This document shows, in pieces, positions 46,758 through 54,963 of a stretch of DNA of 64,000 bases. The stretch comes from Winslowiella toletana (GTDB taxonomy: Bacteria > Pseudomonadota > Gammaproteobacteria > Enterobacterales > Enterobacteriaceae). How positions within the stretch are numbered: the first letter of the stretch is position 1; every line of letters begins with the position of its first letter. A program made the translations under genes and the position numbers. The stretch covers positions 1 to 64,000 of the forward strand of contig NZ_JAGGMQ010000002.1 in assembly GCF_017875465.1 (NCBI RefSeq). The letters are read 5' to 3'. The notes beneath the pieces were generated by a model. The model had not been told where the DNA came from, did not search any database, and was given only the letters and a program-made list of their open reading frames with translations.

Positions 46758-48143
46758 ATGAAAAACACCGGACGTGACAGAGAAATGGACAGAAAATTCA
46801 GGCCTTTTCTGAAGTTCTGGACCCTGTTTTCACCTGAGTTCATTTCACATATGCAGAAAATCACGCTTCTCATCCGTGGCGAGGAAACTGAACTGGCCCG
46901 TCTGGGCCAGGAAGGGGATATGACAGCAGGATATGAAGCCTGTGTCTCACGCTGGAAGACCGCACACAAACATATCGCACTTTCAGTCGTGGTGAGGCTT
47001 GACGAGATTAATGAGCTGGAGGTGAAAAAAAAGGAACATCATCGCAATCGTCAGAAAACGCAGAAGGACGAATGCATCGCCTCTATTGAACTGAAAAAGC
47101 TGGAGATTCGTGTGCTGCGCCGCACGGCAGATGCCCTCATCTGGGGAATGCTCGGCAATGAGGCCTCATCCGTGCGCCGGCTGCCCATCAAAGCCGATCT
47201 GGACAACCTCTCAAAAGAGAACATTATTGATTCCCTAATTGCCGCGGACGATCTCAACAGCGACCCACACCGGCTCGCGGTTGTCAGCGATATGAGTACC
47301 TTTGTGCACGTAGGAGACCTGGTCATGATTTCGCTCCAGGACGGCTTTCAGCTGGTCGAGGTCAAGAGCGGAATAAAGAATATCGAGCTATATCAGGCTG
47401 CGGAATTTGGTTATACCTCCGGCTGTCCTCACTTTGAAGAGAATTTCCTTAACGATAAACCAGTTAACGATGCCCGGCAGTTCAACCGTATTAAAAACCA
47501 GATGATTCGGGCCGGAAACGCGCTGGAAGCTATACATACGGGGGAAGGATATGACAACCTGATGCAATCACGCGTCATAATTGAAGACCGTGACTATCAG
47601 CCGGAATTTTTTAGTGAACATATTATTAACCTGGCTGAAGAAATTAAAGGCGGTAAAGAATGGGCCATCGATGTTATCGATGAGTGCGTATACGTGGGCG
47701 TTTATGCTGAAACGCAAATGGGCTTTGTGGGATTCAATATCTGGATAGACGGTACCGAATTTAAAGGCCGGGTAACAAATATAAATGAAAGTTTTTTTGA
47801 TACGCTGTCACGCCCTTTTTTGAGCATAAACCTTCCGACAGATTTGCTTATGGACATCATGGCCGGAAAGCTGCTTATCGTAATGTGTTTTGACCATAAG
47901 AAGTTTTTTGAAAGGGCAAATGCCAGGCATCGCTGTCTGTTTACTCTGGAGGAATATCCGGATAAATATGCTCATACCCAGAATACGCTTCACGTAGGGT
48001 CGAAGGGCATTGCCTCACTTGTTGAGGGCAATGTGTCCTTTGTAGGTAACGGATTCGAAACCCGCATACTCTTTGATTTACAGCGCCCTGACAGCCTTAT
48101 CGACTGGAGCTATCAACGCAGCGATCTTAGAATGAAATCATGA
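46758..48143 (+). CDS. Unknown protein with a PD-(D/E)XK-like nuclease motif
   Basis: Protein of 461 aa that I do not recognise as a named family. The N-terminal third is helical and charged. Around residues 185-205 VHVGDLVMISLQDGFQLVEV is followed by KSG, i.e. Asp, then E-V-K about 14 residues later on a beta-hairpin, the arrangement of PD-(D/E)XK nucleases. A later Cys/His-containing segment (TSGCPHFEENF) follows. It starts 16 bp after the Abi gene, so probably an operon. I infer a defence or nucleic-acid-targeting role from context only. Confidence 0.6.
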   Translation: MKNTGRDREMDRKFRPFLKFWTLFSPEFISHMQKITLLIRGEETELARLGQEGDMTAGYEACVSRWKTAHKHIALSVVVRLDEINELEVKKKEHHRNRQKTQKDECIASIELKKLEIRVLRRTADALIWGMLGNEASSVRRLPIKADLDNLSKENIIDSLIAADDLNSDPHRLAVVSDMSTFVHVGDLVMISLQDGFQLVEVKSGIKNIELYQAAEFGYTSGCPHFEENFLNDKPVNDARQFNRIKNQMIRAGNALEAIHTGEGYDNLMQSRVIIEDRDYQPEFFSEHIINLAEEIKGGKEWAIDVIDECVYVGVYAETQMGFVGFNIWIDGTEFKGRVTNINESFFDTLSRPFLSINLPTDLLMDIMAGKLLIVMCFDHKKFFERANARHRCLFTLEEYPDKYAHTQNTLHVGSKGIASLVEGNVSFVGNGFETRILFDLQRPDSLIDWSYQRSDLRMKS

Positions 48144-48239
48144 TTTAATGATTGATTCTGCAATATGCAAAGAATGGCTCGTCTTGCTTACATTACTGAT
48201 AACGTACATTCTGAACACAATATGAAGAGGAGAAATTAA

Positions 48240-48794
48240 ATGTTGGTCCGAAAGAAAAATTTATCCATTGATGAAATCACTCTTAACTGGGTAAATGAAG
48301 TTATCGATCAGTATGATCTTCCAGAAGAAGACATTATCAGGAAAACAATTGAAAAATTGTCATCAGTTAGCTTTAAAGACCCGCTTGATATAGCTTTTTA
48401 CCTCAGCGAAAAGGCAAAGAATTACGGCAGCGGTAGTGACTTCAACATAAATCCCTTTATTGATTTAGCGAAAAAAATAGCTGAAGTCTGCGGCGCCCGA
48501 GATGACGCACAGGACATCGGTACTCCGTTCATTACGGCCTACAAATATAACTCAGTGACAAGTAAAATGGACCGGGTTCGTATACCTGTCAGTCAGATTT
48601 TGTACTTTATAAAGAAAAGTCTTACAATTCCAGGGCGTGCTTATATGGCAGGTGAAGCGAATGTCATACTGAATGATCAGAGCCTTACTGAATTCAGCCT
48701 GATTGATTGTTCGAGAAATGATATCGCCGAGTTCCTGCTTGACTTTTACATTAAGAGTGCTGAAGAGGTTGTTACAGCCTGGACAGGGAAATAA
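48240..48794 (+). CDS. Hypothetical protein downstream of the Abi/nuclease pair
   Basis: Protein of 184 aa, acidic and apparently soluble and helical (DEITLNWVNEVIDQYDLPEE, DIAEFLLDFYIKSAEEVV). No known family. The ATG at 48240 has GAGGAG upstream. The spacing to the previous gene is 96 bp, so it may be in the same operon or have its own promoter. Confidence 0.6.
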   Translation: MLVRKKNLSIDEITLNWVNEVIDQYDLPEEDIIRKTIEKLSSVSFKDPLDIAFYLSEKAKNYGSGSDFNINPFIDLAKKIAEVCGARDDAQDIGTPFITAYKYNSVTSKMDRVRIPVSQILYFIKKSLTIPGRAYMAGEANVILNDQSLTEFSLIDCSRNDIAEFLLDFYIKSAEEVVTAWTGK

Positions 48795-48844
48795 TACTAT
48801 GGAACGGCAACCTGCTATCTGACATTAAAAAAGAAGTAAGATTG

Positions 48845-50107
48845 CTACTTTATCTTTGGAATATCCTTTAATCTAGTCGTATAACGCGGCGAGAGCATTT
48901 CACGCTTCATCTGCCAGGCACTGTCACGTTCTCCCTGACCCGCAAACCACACCTTTCCTTTGCCTGAACGGTTAATGGTGTCCAGCGCCGCCATCAGCGC
49001 ATCAGCGTTTGCCCGCGGCTGTTGTTCGCTGAACATGTCAAATTGCGCCACACCGGACTGGTAAAAATCTCCCAGCATTACGCCGGCTTTGGCGTATCTG
49101 TATCCATCCCGCCAGATCGTGCCCAGGCCACGAAGCGCCGACGCTATAATGTCCCGCGTATCACTGGTTGGATAGTCACAGATGCGGGAGGTAGTGTTTG
49201 AATACTGCGGCTCATCGCCGTGCCGGCCGGTGGCGATGGACACGCTGATATGGCGGCAGCGCGAATTCTGCTCCCTGGGCTTTTCAGCGGCGCGCGTGGC
49301 GTAAAGGACCACAGCCTGCTGCATCTCTTCCAGCTGTGTGACACGCTGCCCGAAAGAACGTGAGTTCACTATCTGCTGCTTCGGCGGCGGTGCATCCTCA
49401 AGCGCCAGGCAGGACTCGCCGTTCAGTTCCCTTACTGTACGCTCCGTGATGACATCGATACTCTTTCGTATCATGCTGACGTTGCTGTCCGCCAGCTGCA
49501 GAGCCGTAGTGATTCCCAGCTGATTAAGCCGCAGCCTGATGCGCCGGCCGATGCCCCAGATATCACTGACATCGGTCAGATGCAGGAGTCTGCGCTGACG
49601 GCTCCGGTCAGACAGGTCCACGACGCCCCGTGTCTGGGTCCACTTTTTGGCCGCATGGTTGGCCAGTTTGGCCAGCGTTTTGGTCGGCCCGAACCCCACA
49701 CCGATAATCAGTCCTGTCTCCCGCCGTATGCGCTCGCGCATCTGCTGTCCGAACGTTTCAAGCGGGATGAGGCTGCCAATTCCGGTGACATCCAGGAAAG
49801 ATTCATCAATGGAATAGACTTCCTGTCCCGCAGCCATCTCGCCCAGGATGTCCATCATGCGTGCAGACAGGTCGCCATAAAGCTCGTAATTAGAGCTGAA
49901 CACCTGAACGCCGTTTTGCCTGAAAAAACGCTCGTTCTGAAACAGCGGAGCCGCCATTTTAATCCCTAAGCGTTTAGCCTCCACCGATCGTGCGATTACA
50001 CAGTCATCATTGTTCGACACGACAACAATGGGCTTACCGCGCAAATCCGGCCTGAATACAGTTTCACAGGATGCATAAAAATTATTGGCATCGGCCAGCG
50101 CAAACAT
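48845..50107 (-). CDS. umuC: UmuC-type Y-family DNA polymerase (Pol V catalytic subunit)
   Basis: Protein of 420 aa (E. coli UmuC 422). It has the Y-family palm motifs FALADANNFYASCE (about residues 2-15) and YSIDESFLD (about 97-105), the latter with the catalytic Asp-Glu pair. Further features are IGVGFGPTKTLAKLAN, the thumb IWGIGRR, and C-terminal FDMFSEQQP, a beta-clamp-binding-like segment. It carries out translesion synthesis with UmuD'2 and RecA. The ATG at 50107 is 2 bp after the umuD' stop. Confidence 0.95.
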   Translation of the reverse strand: MFALADANNFYASCETVFRPDLRGKPIVVVSNNDDCVIARSVEAKRLGIKMAAPLFQNERFFRQNGVQVFSSNYELYGDLSARMMDILGEMAAGQEVYSIDESFLDVTGIGSLIPLETFGQQMRERIRRETGLIIGVGFGPTKTLAKLANHAAKKWTQTRGVVDLSDRSRQRRLLHLTDVSDIWGIGRRIRLRLNQLGITTALQLADSNVSMIRKSIDVITERTVRELNGESCLALEDAPPPKQQIVNSRSFGQRVTQLEEMQQAVVLYATRAAEKPREQNSRCRHISVSIATGRHGDEPQYSNTTSRICDYPTSDTRDIIASALRGLGTIWRDGYRYAKAGVMLGDFYQSGVAQFDMFSEQQPRANADALMAALDTINRSGKGKVWFAGQGERDSAWQMKREMLSPRYTTRLKDIPKIK

Positions 50108-50109
50108 GA

Positions 50110-50487
50110 TTACTCTCTCACCGGTCCGTTGAATCCCAGCCCGGCCACATCGGTGAGTGCGTATGCAACCACACCCCATACGGGAAGTCCCTGACTCACA
50201 TCCAGCAGGGTAATGGTTTCATCTGAATCCGGCGCCTGCAGGGCGGGAACAGGATCGAGCAGCAGGCGCCGCAGCGTCAGCTCCCCGTCGAACTCGGCCA
50301 CGATGAGCTGGCCATGCGCCGGTACCAGTGCACGATCGATGGCCAGCACAGACTCTTTCACGATGCCGGCATCAGGAAAGCTGCTGTCGCTGCGCATCAG
50401 ATAGGTTGAATAAGGTGAAAGATGAGCGAGGTCACCCAGACTCAGGCGTGCTTCTGTGTAGTTATGGGCCGGACTCTGGAAAGCCAT
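50110..50487 (-). CDS. UmuD'-like protein lacking the autocleavage region (HumD-like)
   Basis: Protein of 125 aa beginning MAFQSPAHNYTEARLSL. In UmuD/MucA this sequence starts just after the Cys-Gly bond that RecA-stimulated autoproteolysis cuts. The ATG has a good ribosome site (AAAGGA), so the short form is the gene product. The catalytic Ser region is altered (SDSSF for GDSM) and the Lys of the dyad (E-F-T-V-K in UmuD) is replaced by Arg (E-L-T-L-R-R). It is therefore predicted to be an always-active UmuD' partner, as phage P1 HumD is. No canonical LexA box (CTGT-N8-ACAG) was seen upstream. Confidence 0.85.
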   Translation of the reverse strand: MAFQSPAHNYTEARLSLGDLAHLSPYSTYLMRSDSSFPDAGIVKESVLAIDRALVPAHGQLIVAEFDGELTLRRLLLDPVPALQAPDSDETITLLDVSQGLPVWGVVAYALTDVAGLGFNGPVRE

Positions 50488-50683
50488 TCAAATATTCCTT
50501 TCTGACCAGTTTTCAGCTTTTCGAAATAAACCTGTATTTCCGTAATGTCTGTGATGAAGGATGAATTCATTACTCATGATGTCAGTATACGTCGATGCCA
50601 CAATTACGCCATATCAGTTACATCCGCGCATACTCAGAATTCATACTAGTGTCTGGTAGAAGAAATAAGATTACGATAAAGAC

Positions 50684-51214
50684 TTAATTAGTTTCTGTTT
50701 CAGAGCACGTTACAGGCGAAGATTCATTCCACAGACGGTTAAATTCCGTCTGGTACTGTCGCGCGGTTTCCGGCTCGCCTGTAATAACCAGTGCGTTTTC
50801 AGCATTTCTTTTATCGGCCGATGACGTGTAGTTAAGTGACCCGGCTTCAACCGCGCTTCCGTCAGTGACAATAAATTTATTGTGCATGATGCTGTACATG
50901 CCTTTGACGCGCACCTGCACACCCGCGCAGGCCAGCGCGCTGACGAGTGACCACCGGTCCCGGCTTTTCTTTTCATCGGCAACCAGCCGTACCGTCACGC
51001 CCCGCGCCACGGAAGCAGCCAGCGCCTGCGCCACGGGCTGGCTGGTGAAGTCATAGGCCGCCACGTCCACGCTCTGGCGCGCGCTGCCGGCGAACTGCAG
51101 TATCAGGTTCAGCGCCGTGCCGCCGGGAGAGAATCCTGCCGTCACCGTAGCGAACGAACAGGGTATAAATACAATCGCGCATAACGCGATTACTCTGGCT
51201 TTATATTTATTCAT
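50684..51214 (-). CDS. Secreted phospholipase D-family endonuclease (Nuc-like)
   Basis: Protein of 176 aa, with an N-terminal signal peptide (KARVIALCAIVFIPCSFA) and a single HKD motif, HNKFIVTDGSAVEAGSLNYT (about residues 111-130), as in the Nuc endonuclease of IncN plasmid pKM101. The single motif implies a dimeric active site. Expected location periplasmic; substrate non-specific DNA. Commonly plasmid-borne. Confidence 0.88.
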   Translation of the reverse strand: MNKYKARVIALCAIVFIPCSFATVTAGFSPGGTALNLILQFAGSARQSVDVAAYDFTSQPVAQALAASVARGVTVRLVADEKKSRDRWSLVSALACAGVQVRVKGMYSIMHNKFIVTDGSAVEAGSLNYTSSADKRNAENALVITGEPETARQYQTEFNRLWNESSPVTCSETETN

Positions 51215-51374
51215 AGATGGTCGCCTGCCGGGAAAATGAGTAAATATTCTATCACGCCGCGCGTTTCATTAATTAAATAACACCCTGTTACTGTCGAAAC
51301 AAAATATAACAAATACGGATTAAGTCATTATTAATCCCTGCCGATAATATAATTCACACAGGGAAGGGGAAACC

Positions 51375-51647
51375 ATGAACGAATTTCACGAAATAAACAT
51401 GCTCACATCACGCGGTGATTTTAACGGGGCACTTTCACTCATCTGTAAATGGAGTGAGAGCATTGCCCGTAAAATCATGAAAAAGGCCGGCTACAGTGTG
51501 ACCCCGCATGCTGGACGCGCGTTCTGGTCATGGGTACAAGCCACGCTGACGGATTCAGCCCGGCAGCGCCGCTGTGGCTACCGGGTACGGGCTGAGCGCA
51601 GGGCCCCCCGTCCGATACTGTCGCCAGCAGGCGCTGGAGAACTATGA
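51375..51647 (+). CDS. Hypothetical protein, probably truncated
   Basis: 90 aa from the ATG at 51375 with AAGGGG upstream. The first 60 residues (MLTSRGDFNGALSLICKWSE) look like genuine helical protein. The last 30 become Arg/Pro-rich, as in an out-of-frame read, so a frameshift near 51560 is likely; another frame continues with ALENYDAYAQMMASDV. No family recognised. Confidence 0.4.
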   Translation: MNEFHEINMLTSRGDFNGALSLICKWSESIARKIMKKAGYSVTPHAGRAFWSWVQATLTDSARQRRCGYRVRAERRAPRPILSPAGAGEL

Positions 51648-51669
51648 TGCGTACGCGCAGATGATGGCC

Positions 51670-51884
51670 TCAGACGTCGCGCCGCAGGCTGAGGCTGCCC
51701 CGCACAGAGAGGTAGCGCCCCTCGATGCTGGTCCTGAAAAAAGTGTCGCTGTCTGCGGCCGCACAGAAGGCCTGATACACCTTTGCCGGCACGCGCCGTT
51801 ACGGTACTCCAGTTCAAGCACGCCGGTAGTCGCATCGTATCCCGCGCTGCTGAAAAGCGCAGACGTCACTTCATGTCTGTTCAT
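51670..51884 (-). pseudogene. KTSC-domain protein, frameshifted
   Basis: From the ATG at 51884: MNRHEVTSALFSSAGYDATT then GVLELEYRNGA, after which the frame is lost. Another frame resumes with VPAKVYQAFCAAADSDTFFR and TSIEGRYLSV to a TGA at 51670. Together these are a typical KTSC domain missing about six residues at the junction (near 51785). Function of KTSC unknown. Confidence 0.6.
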
Positions 51885-52129
51885 GGCGTTATTCCTGGCA
51901 GGTCCCTGATGAATGAAATCGTTGCTCGTAAAAGTGCGGATCGCACGTACACAATGCCTGTGCAGGGTAAAATACAATGGTTTGTATCTGGCTGTTCACT
52001 GGCGGCTCGTCCGCTGCATGTCCGTTATTCTGAGCCACTCCGGGCATTCACTGTAGCCTGTAAAAAGGGAACCCGGAGGAACAGGGACCTGGCAACGCTG
52101 ACTGCTTCGCGGGGATCGACGGCCAGATG

Positions 52130-52444
52130 TCAGCGTTCACGGTTTTTAAGCGCGGCAGACACCCGCGCCTGTACCCGCGCCAGAAACGCCTGCGCCGTGG
52201 TGTCCCAGTTCGCCGGCACAAATTCCCCTTTGTAATGCGTCCGGAAATCCAGCTCGGTATCGTCGCACCCGTCCAGAAACAGTTCAATGTCTGCCAGCAG
52301 GGCATGAAGATTTGCATCAGGCATATCATGAATGTAGGCCTGAATTTTAGGTTCTATCTCATGTCCGGATTCGGCCATAACGTAATCCTGACCGAAATAT
52401 ACGCCGATAAAATTATCCAGTTCGCTGATGCTGATACGGTACAC
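52130..52444 (-). CDS. Immunity protein of the CdiI type (contact-dependent inhibition immunity family)
   Basis: Acidic protein of 104 aa. The pattern ISELDNFIGVYFGQDYVMAE, then ADIELFLDGCDDTELDF is that of CdiI-type immunity proteins. It starts at a GTG overlapping the toxin stop (TAGTG) with GGAGG just upstream, so it is translationally coupled to the toxin gene. Predicted to bind and neutralise the RNase A-like domain. Confidence 0.75.
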   Translation of the reverse strand: MYRISISELDNFIGVYFGQDYVMAESGHEIEPKIQAYIHDMPDANLHALLADIELFLDGCDDTELDFRTHYKGEFVPANWDTTAQAFLARVQARVSAALKNRER

Positions 52445-53277
52445 TATACCTCCGGAAACGCAGTCAGAACAAAATAAGGTTTTCCGTTAAACGACCTGAA
52501 ATCAATCACCACGCGGACGGCATAACAGGTAACGGTCTCCTGATTTCCTTTGCGTACCATAATCCCCGTGGGGTGCGCAAACCGCCGGCTCAGGCGCATG
52601 CGGGCCCGCATGCCAGGCGGAACGTTCTTCACCCACATCATTATCTGATTTTTATTATCAGCCAGCACCCGGCTGATAACTGACTCAGCATCACTCAGTG
52701 ATTTAAAGCTGCTGGATTCTTCAAGCCTGGGCTCTCTGACAAGCCTTTCGCGTAACTCATGCGGCGACTTTCCGATGTGCCGTTCAATGGTGTGGCCACC
52801 GGGCGCGCGTCCTGAAAGCGACTCATGCTCAGCAATTCTGAAACGGCCGCGGCGTACCGCAATGACCCGCTCTGCACCGGCCGCCAGCGCAAACGCCATC
52901 GGAATGGCAATGTCTACCGTCAGACCCACCTTCATGGCGGTCTGGCGGTCAGCGCCGAGTGATTCAGCGAGCGCCACGGCGGAATTAAAGGTATCGGTAT
53001 TGACCTGCCTGCCGGTCCAGACCTGCCGGAGACTGGCCTGAATGGTATCAAGTCCGTGCGTTCCGACAAAGACGCAGCCGGCTTTGGTCAGCATGGTGGG
53101 CTCTGGCACCACGCACAGGGCGCCTGCACCGAACATTTCCACCACGCCACCCGCCAGCCCCAGCCCGCCGGATATACGGTTACTGGCTGATTCACCTTCA
53201 CTGACGCTGCGATCAGAGAGTACAGCAGCCAGCTGCACCGGCGAAAGCGCTATCCTCAGTCCCTGTTCTTCTTCCAC
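52444..53277 (-). CDS. RNase A-like toxin (CdiA-CT type), free-standing
   Basis: Protein of 277 aa starting at a GTG with AAGGAGG upstream. Residues ~1-145 form a hydrophobic N-terminal region (two Gly/Ala-rich helical hairpins such as GLGLAGGVVEMFGAGALCVV). The C-terminal ~125 residues are a bacterial RNase A-like domain: GGHTIERHIGKSPHELRERL, SSFKSLSDAESVISRVLADN, IMMWV, and the terminal VLTAFPE. His residues of the first motif and in the RRFAH region are candidate catalytic groups. There is no CdiA/CdiB, T6SS or Rhs gene nearby, so the delivery route is unknown. Confidence 0.8.
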   Translation of the reverse strand: MEEEQGLRIALSPVQLAAVLSDRSVSEGESASNRISGGLGLAGGVVEMFGAGALCVVPEPTMLTKAGCVFVGTHGLDTIQASLRQVWTGRQVNTDTFNSAVALAESLGADRQTAMKVGLTVDIAIPMAFALAAGAERVIAVRRGRFRIAEHESLSGRAPGGHTIERHIGKSPHELRERLVREPRLEESSSFKSLSDAESVISRVLADNKNQIMMWVKNVPPGMRARMRLSRRFAHPTGIMVRKGNQETVTCYAVRVVIDFRSFNGKPYFVLTAFPEV

Positions 53278-53607
53278 AGGTTCCTCCTTTTCAGAACCGG
53301 CACATCATCCACTAAATTTATAACCGGGACTGCTGCCGGTTGTAAACCGGTGAATCTGCTCCGCTAATCATCAGGTAAAGCATCAAACAGAAAAGCTCAG
53401 GCAGTCGATTTAAGGGCCATTGATAACCGGTGTAATACCGGCACGGGTTTTCAGAGCGGCTCCGCGCTTTCCACATCCGGAAGAATTTCCAGCTTATGAA
53501 TAACGATTTGCATAACGTCAGTCATGCCCGGCGATAGCATCGTTCCTGAAGCTTAAAGTTACGGCAACCACTGTATCTTGCAATAGTTCCTCATCGCAGA
53601 CTCGGCC
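53278..53607. other. Gap
   Basis: Promoter region of the toxin operon and 3' flank of DUF2913. No gene seen. Confidence 0.4.
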
Positions 53608-54222
53608 TTACGCTGTAATAAACCCTTCGGCCAGGAGGGTATGCAGCTGCGCGTCCTGAGCGTCGGCGGCTTCGCGGCGCCAGCCCGATCGCTGCAGCAG
53701 CACATCGAGCCCCGCGAGGTCACCGGTAATGCGCGCAGGCAGGGGAATACGCTGCTGACCCAGTTCATCAAAGCCGGTGTCCAGCGCGTTACGGTTAAGG
53801 TAGATGCCTGATACGGACGGGCTGAGACGCAATTTCCGTCGGCCACTCCATTCGCCTTCTGCCAGCACCATGTAAATCCAGCCGGTCATCTTCACCGCGT
53901 GCAGAACGTGTTGCAGCCGGAACAAATCGTTCTGCGCCTTCAGGTTGCCGTTGCTGGCGGACCACAGGTAATCGAGCTTGCCGGGCAGGTCAGCACGCAG
54001 GCCTTTCTGGCGCCCCTCTTTCAGCAGCCAGCTTATGTCGCTGGCCAGCTCCCGGCCAAAACGACGCTGCTTCTCGGCAGTAGCCAGCCAGCGGGTCAGA
54101 AAGAGGTTGTCCTGTGCGGGCGAGGTAGCGAGCCCGTCGAGACGGGCGGTATGCAGCGCAATCAGCCCGCACCAGGCAAGATGACTGACGTTCAGATTTT
54201 CTTTATCCATAAGATATTCCAT
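53608..54222 (-). CDS. DUF2913 family protein (divergent intact copy)
   Basis: About 204 aa. The same family landmarks as 44347-44946, but clearly diverged: VSHLAWCGLIALHTARLDGL, LFLTRWLATAEKQRRFG, ISWLLKEGRQKG, LDYLWSASNG and QNDLFRLQHVLHA. The ATG at 54222 has AGG at 5 bp; 54240 would add six residues. It is not attached to an rpn or X gene. Function unknown. Confidence 0.7.
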   Translation of the reverse strand: MEYLMDKENLNVSHLAWCGLIALHTARLDGLATSPAQDNLFLTRWLATAEKQRRFGRELASDISWLLKEGRQKGLRADLPGKLDYLWSASNGNLKAQNDLFRLQHVLHAVKMTGWIYMVLAEGEWSGRRKLRLSPSVSGIYLNRNALDTGFDELGQQRIPLPARITGDLAGLDVLLQRSGWRREAADAQDAQLHTLLAEGFITA

Positions 54223-54282
54223 GATGCCTGACCACAGCATAGGGTGATCCTGATAACCGGTATTTTATGACATCAGCGTCTC

Positions 54283-54543
54283 TCAGAGAACCCCGCCATC
54301 GCCGTCGCGGTGTAACTCCACTATTTCCTGGTCAGGATAGGTTTCAAGCGTATCGATCGCGTTCAGCATGACCGTTTTCATACCTGGCGACCATTCATCC
54401 GTTTTCGCCAGTTCTTCACGAATGAATGCGGCAATGCGCAGCCGTGTGGTTTCAAGACCGTCGCCGGCCAGCGCGAGGACCACTGCGCCGATCATGGTAT
54501 AAACCTTCTCCAGTTCCCCGTACTGCTGTTCAGTAACCTGCAT
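54283..54543 (-). CDS. Small hypothetical protein
   Basis: 86 aa, acidic and helical (QQYGELEKVYTMIGAVVLAL, ETTRLRIAAFIREELAKT), start ATG at 54543 with GAGAGG upstream. It resembles short enterobacterial proteins of unknown function (possibly DUF2767-like, uncertain). Confidence 0.5.
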   Translation of the reverse strand: MQVTEQQYGELEKVYTMIGAVVLALAGDGLETTRLRIAAFIREELAKTDEWSPGMKTVMLNAIDTLETYPDQEIVELHRDGDGGVL

Positions 54544-54963
54544 AGCACTTACCTCTCAGACGTAGCCGGACGGGTGAGCAGTGTGCAGCCTGTCCAGTGA
54601 ATGCCGCGTCAGCGGCATGAAGGCGTCAGAATTTGTTAAGGGGTCTGACGCTCAGTGGAATGAACGCTCATGTTAGGCGAGAAATATCGATTAACGGAAA
54701 ACGGTGTCCGTTAAATACTATTTAGCGATTAAAAATACACCATTTTGAGTGTGTTTTTCTTTTCCATCTCAATGTATTGATTTATATGACAAAGTGTCCC
54801 TGACGGTGCAAAACCGTTCCGCTGAGCGTCAATCCCCTATTGTAAAGCGCACCGGAAGCAGTCTCGCGCTGATAATTGATACTGTTTAAATATCCAGATA
54901 AAAAAATTCCCTCTGGGTCAAATGAGTGATACATTTTCACCCATAAGACCCCATGGAGGCATT
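54544..54963. other. Regulatory gap before the methyltransferase, with a ColE1-type ori-flank match
   Basis: GGTCTGACGCTCAGTGGAA (54642-54660) and the following bases resemble the sequence next to the pMB1/ColE1 origin. A short perfect hairpin (ATGCCGC/GCGGCAT) lies at 54601-54618. AT-rich sequence at 54710-54780 probably holds the methyltransferase promoter. Confidence 0.45.

Noticed and set aside
50488..50640. LexA (SOS) box before the umuD'-umuC operon
   Set aside because: Only a CTGT half-site (CTGTATTTCCGTAATG) is present; the matching ACAG half is absent.
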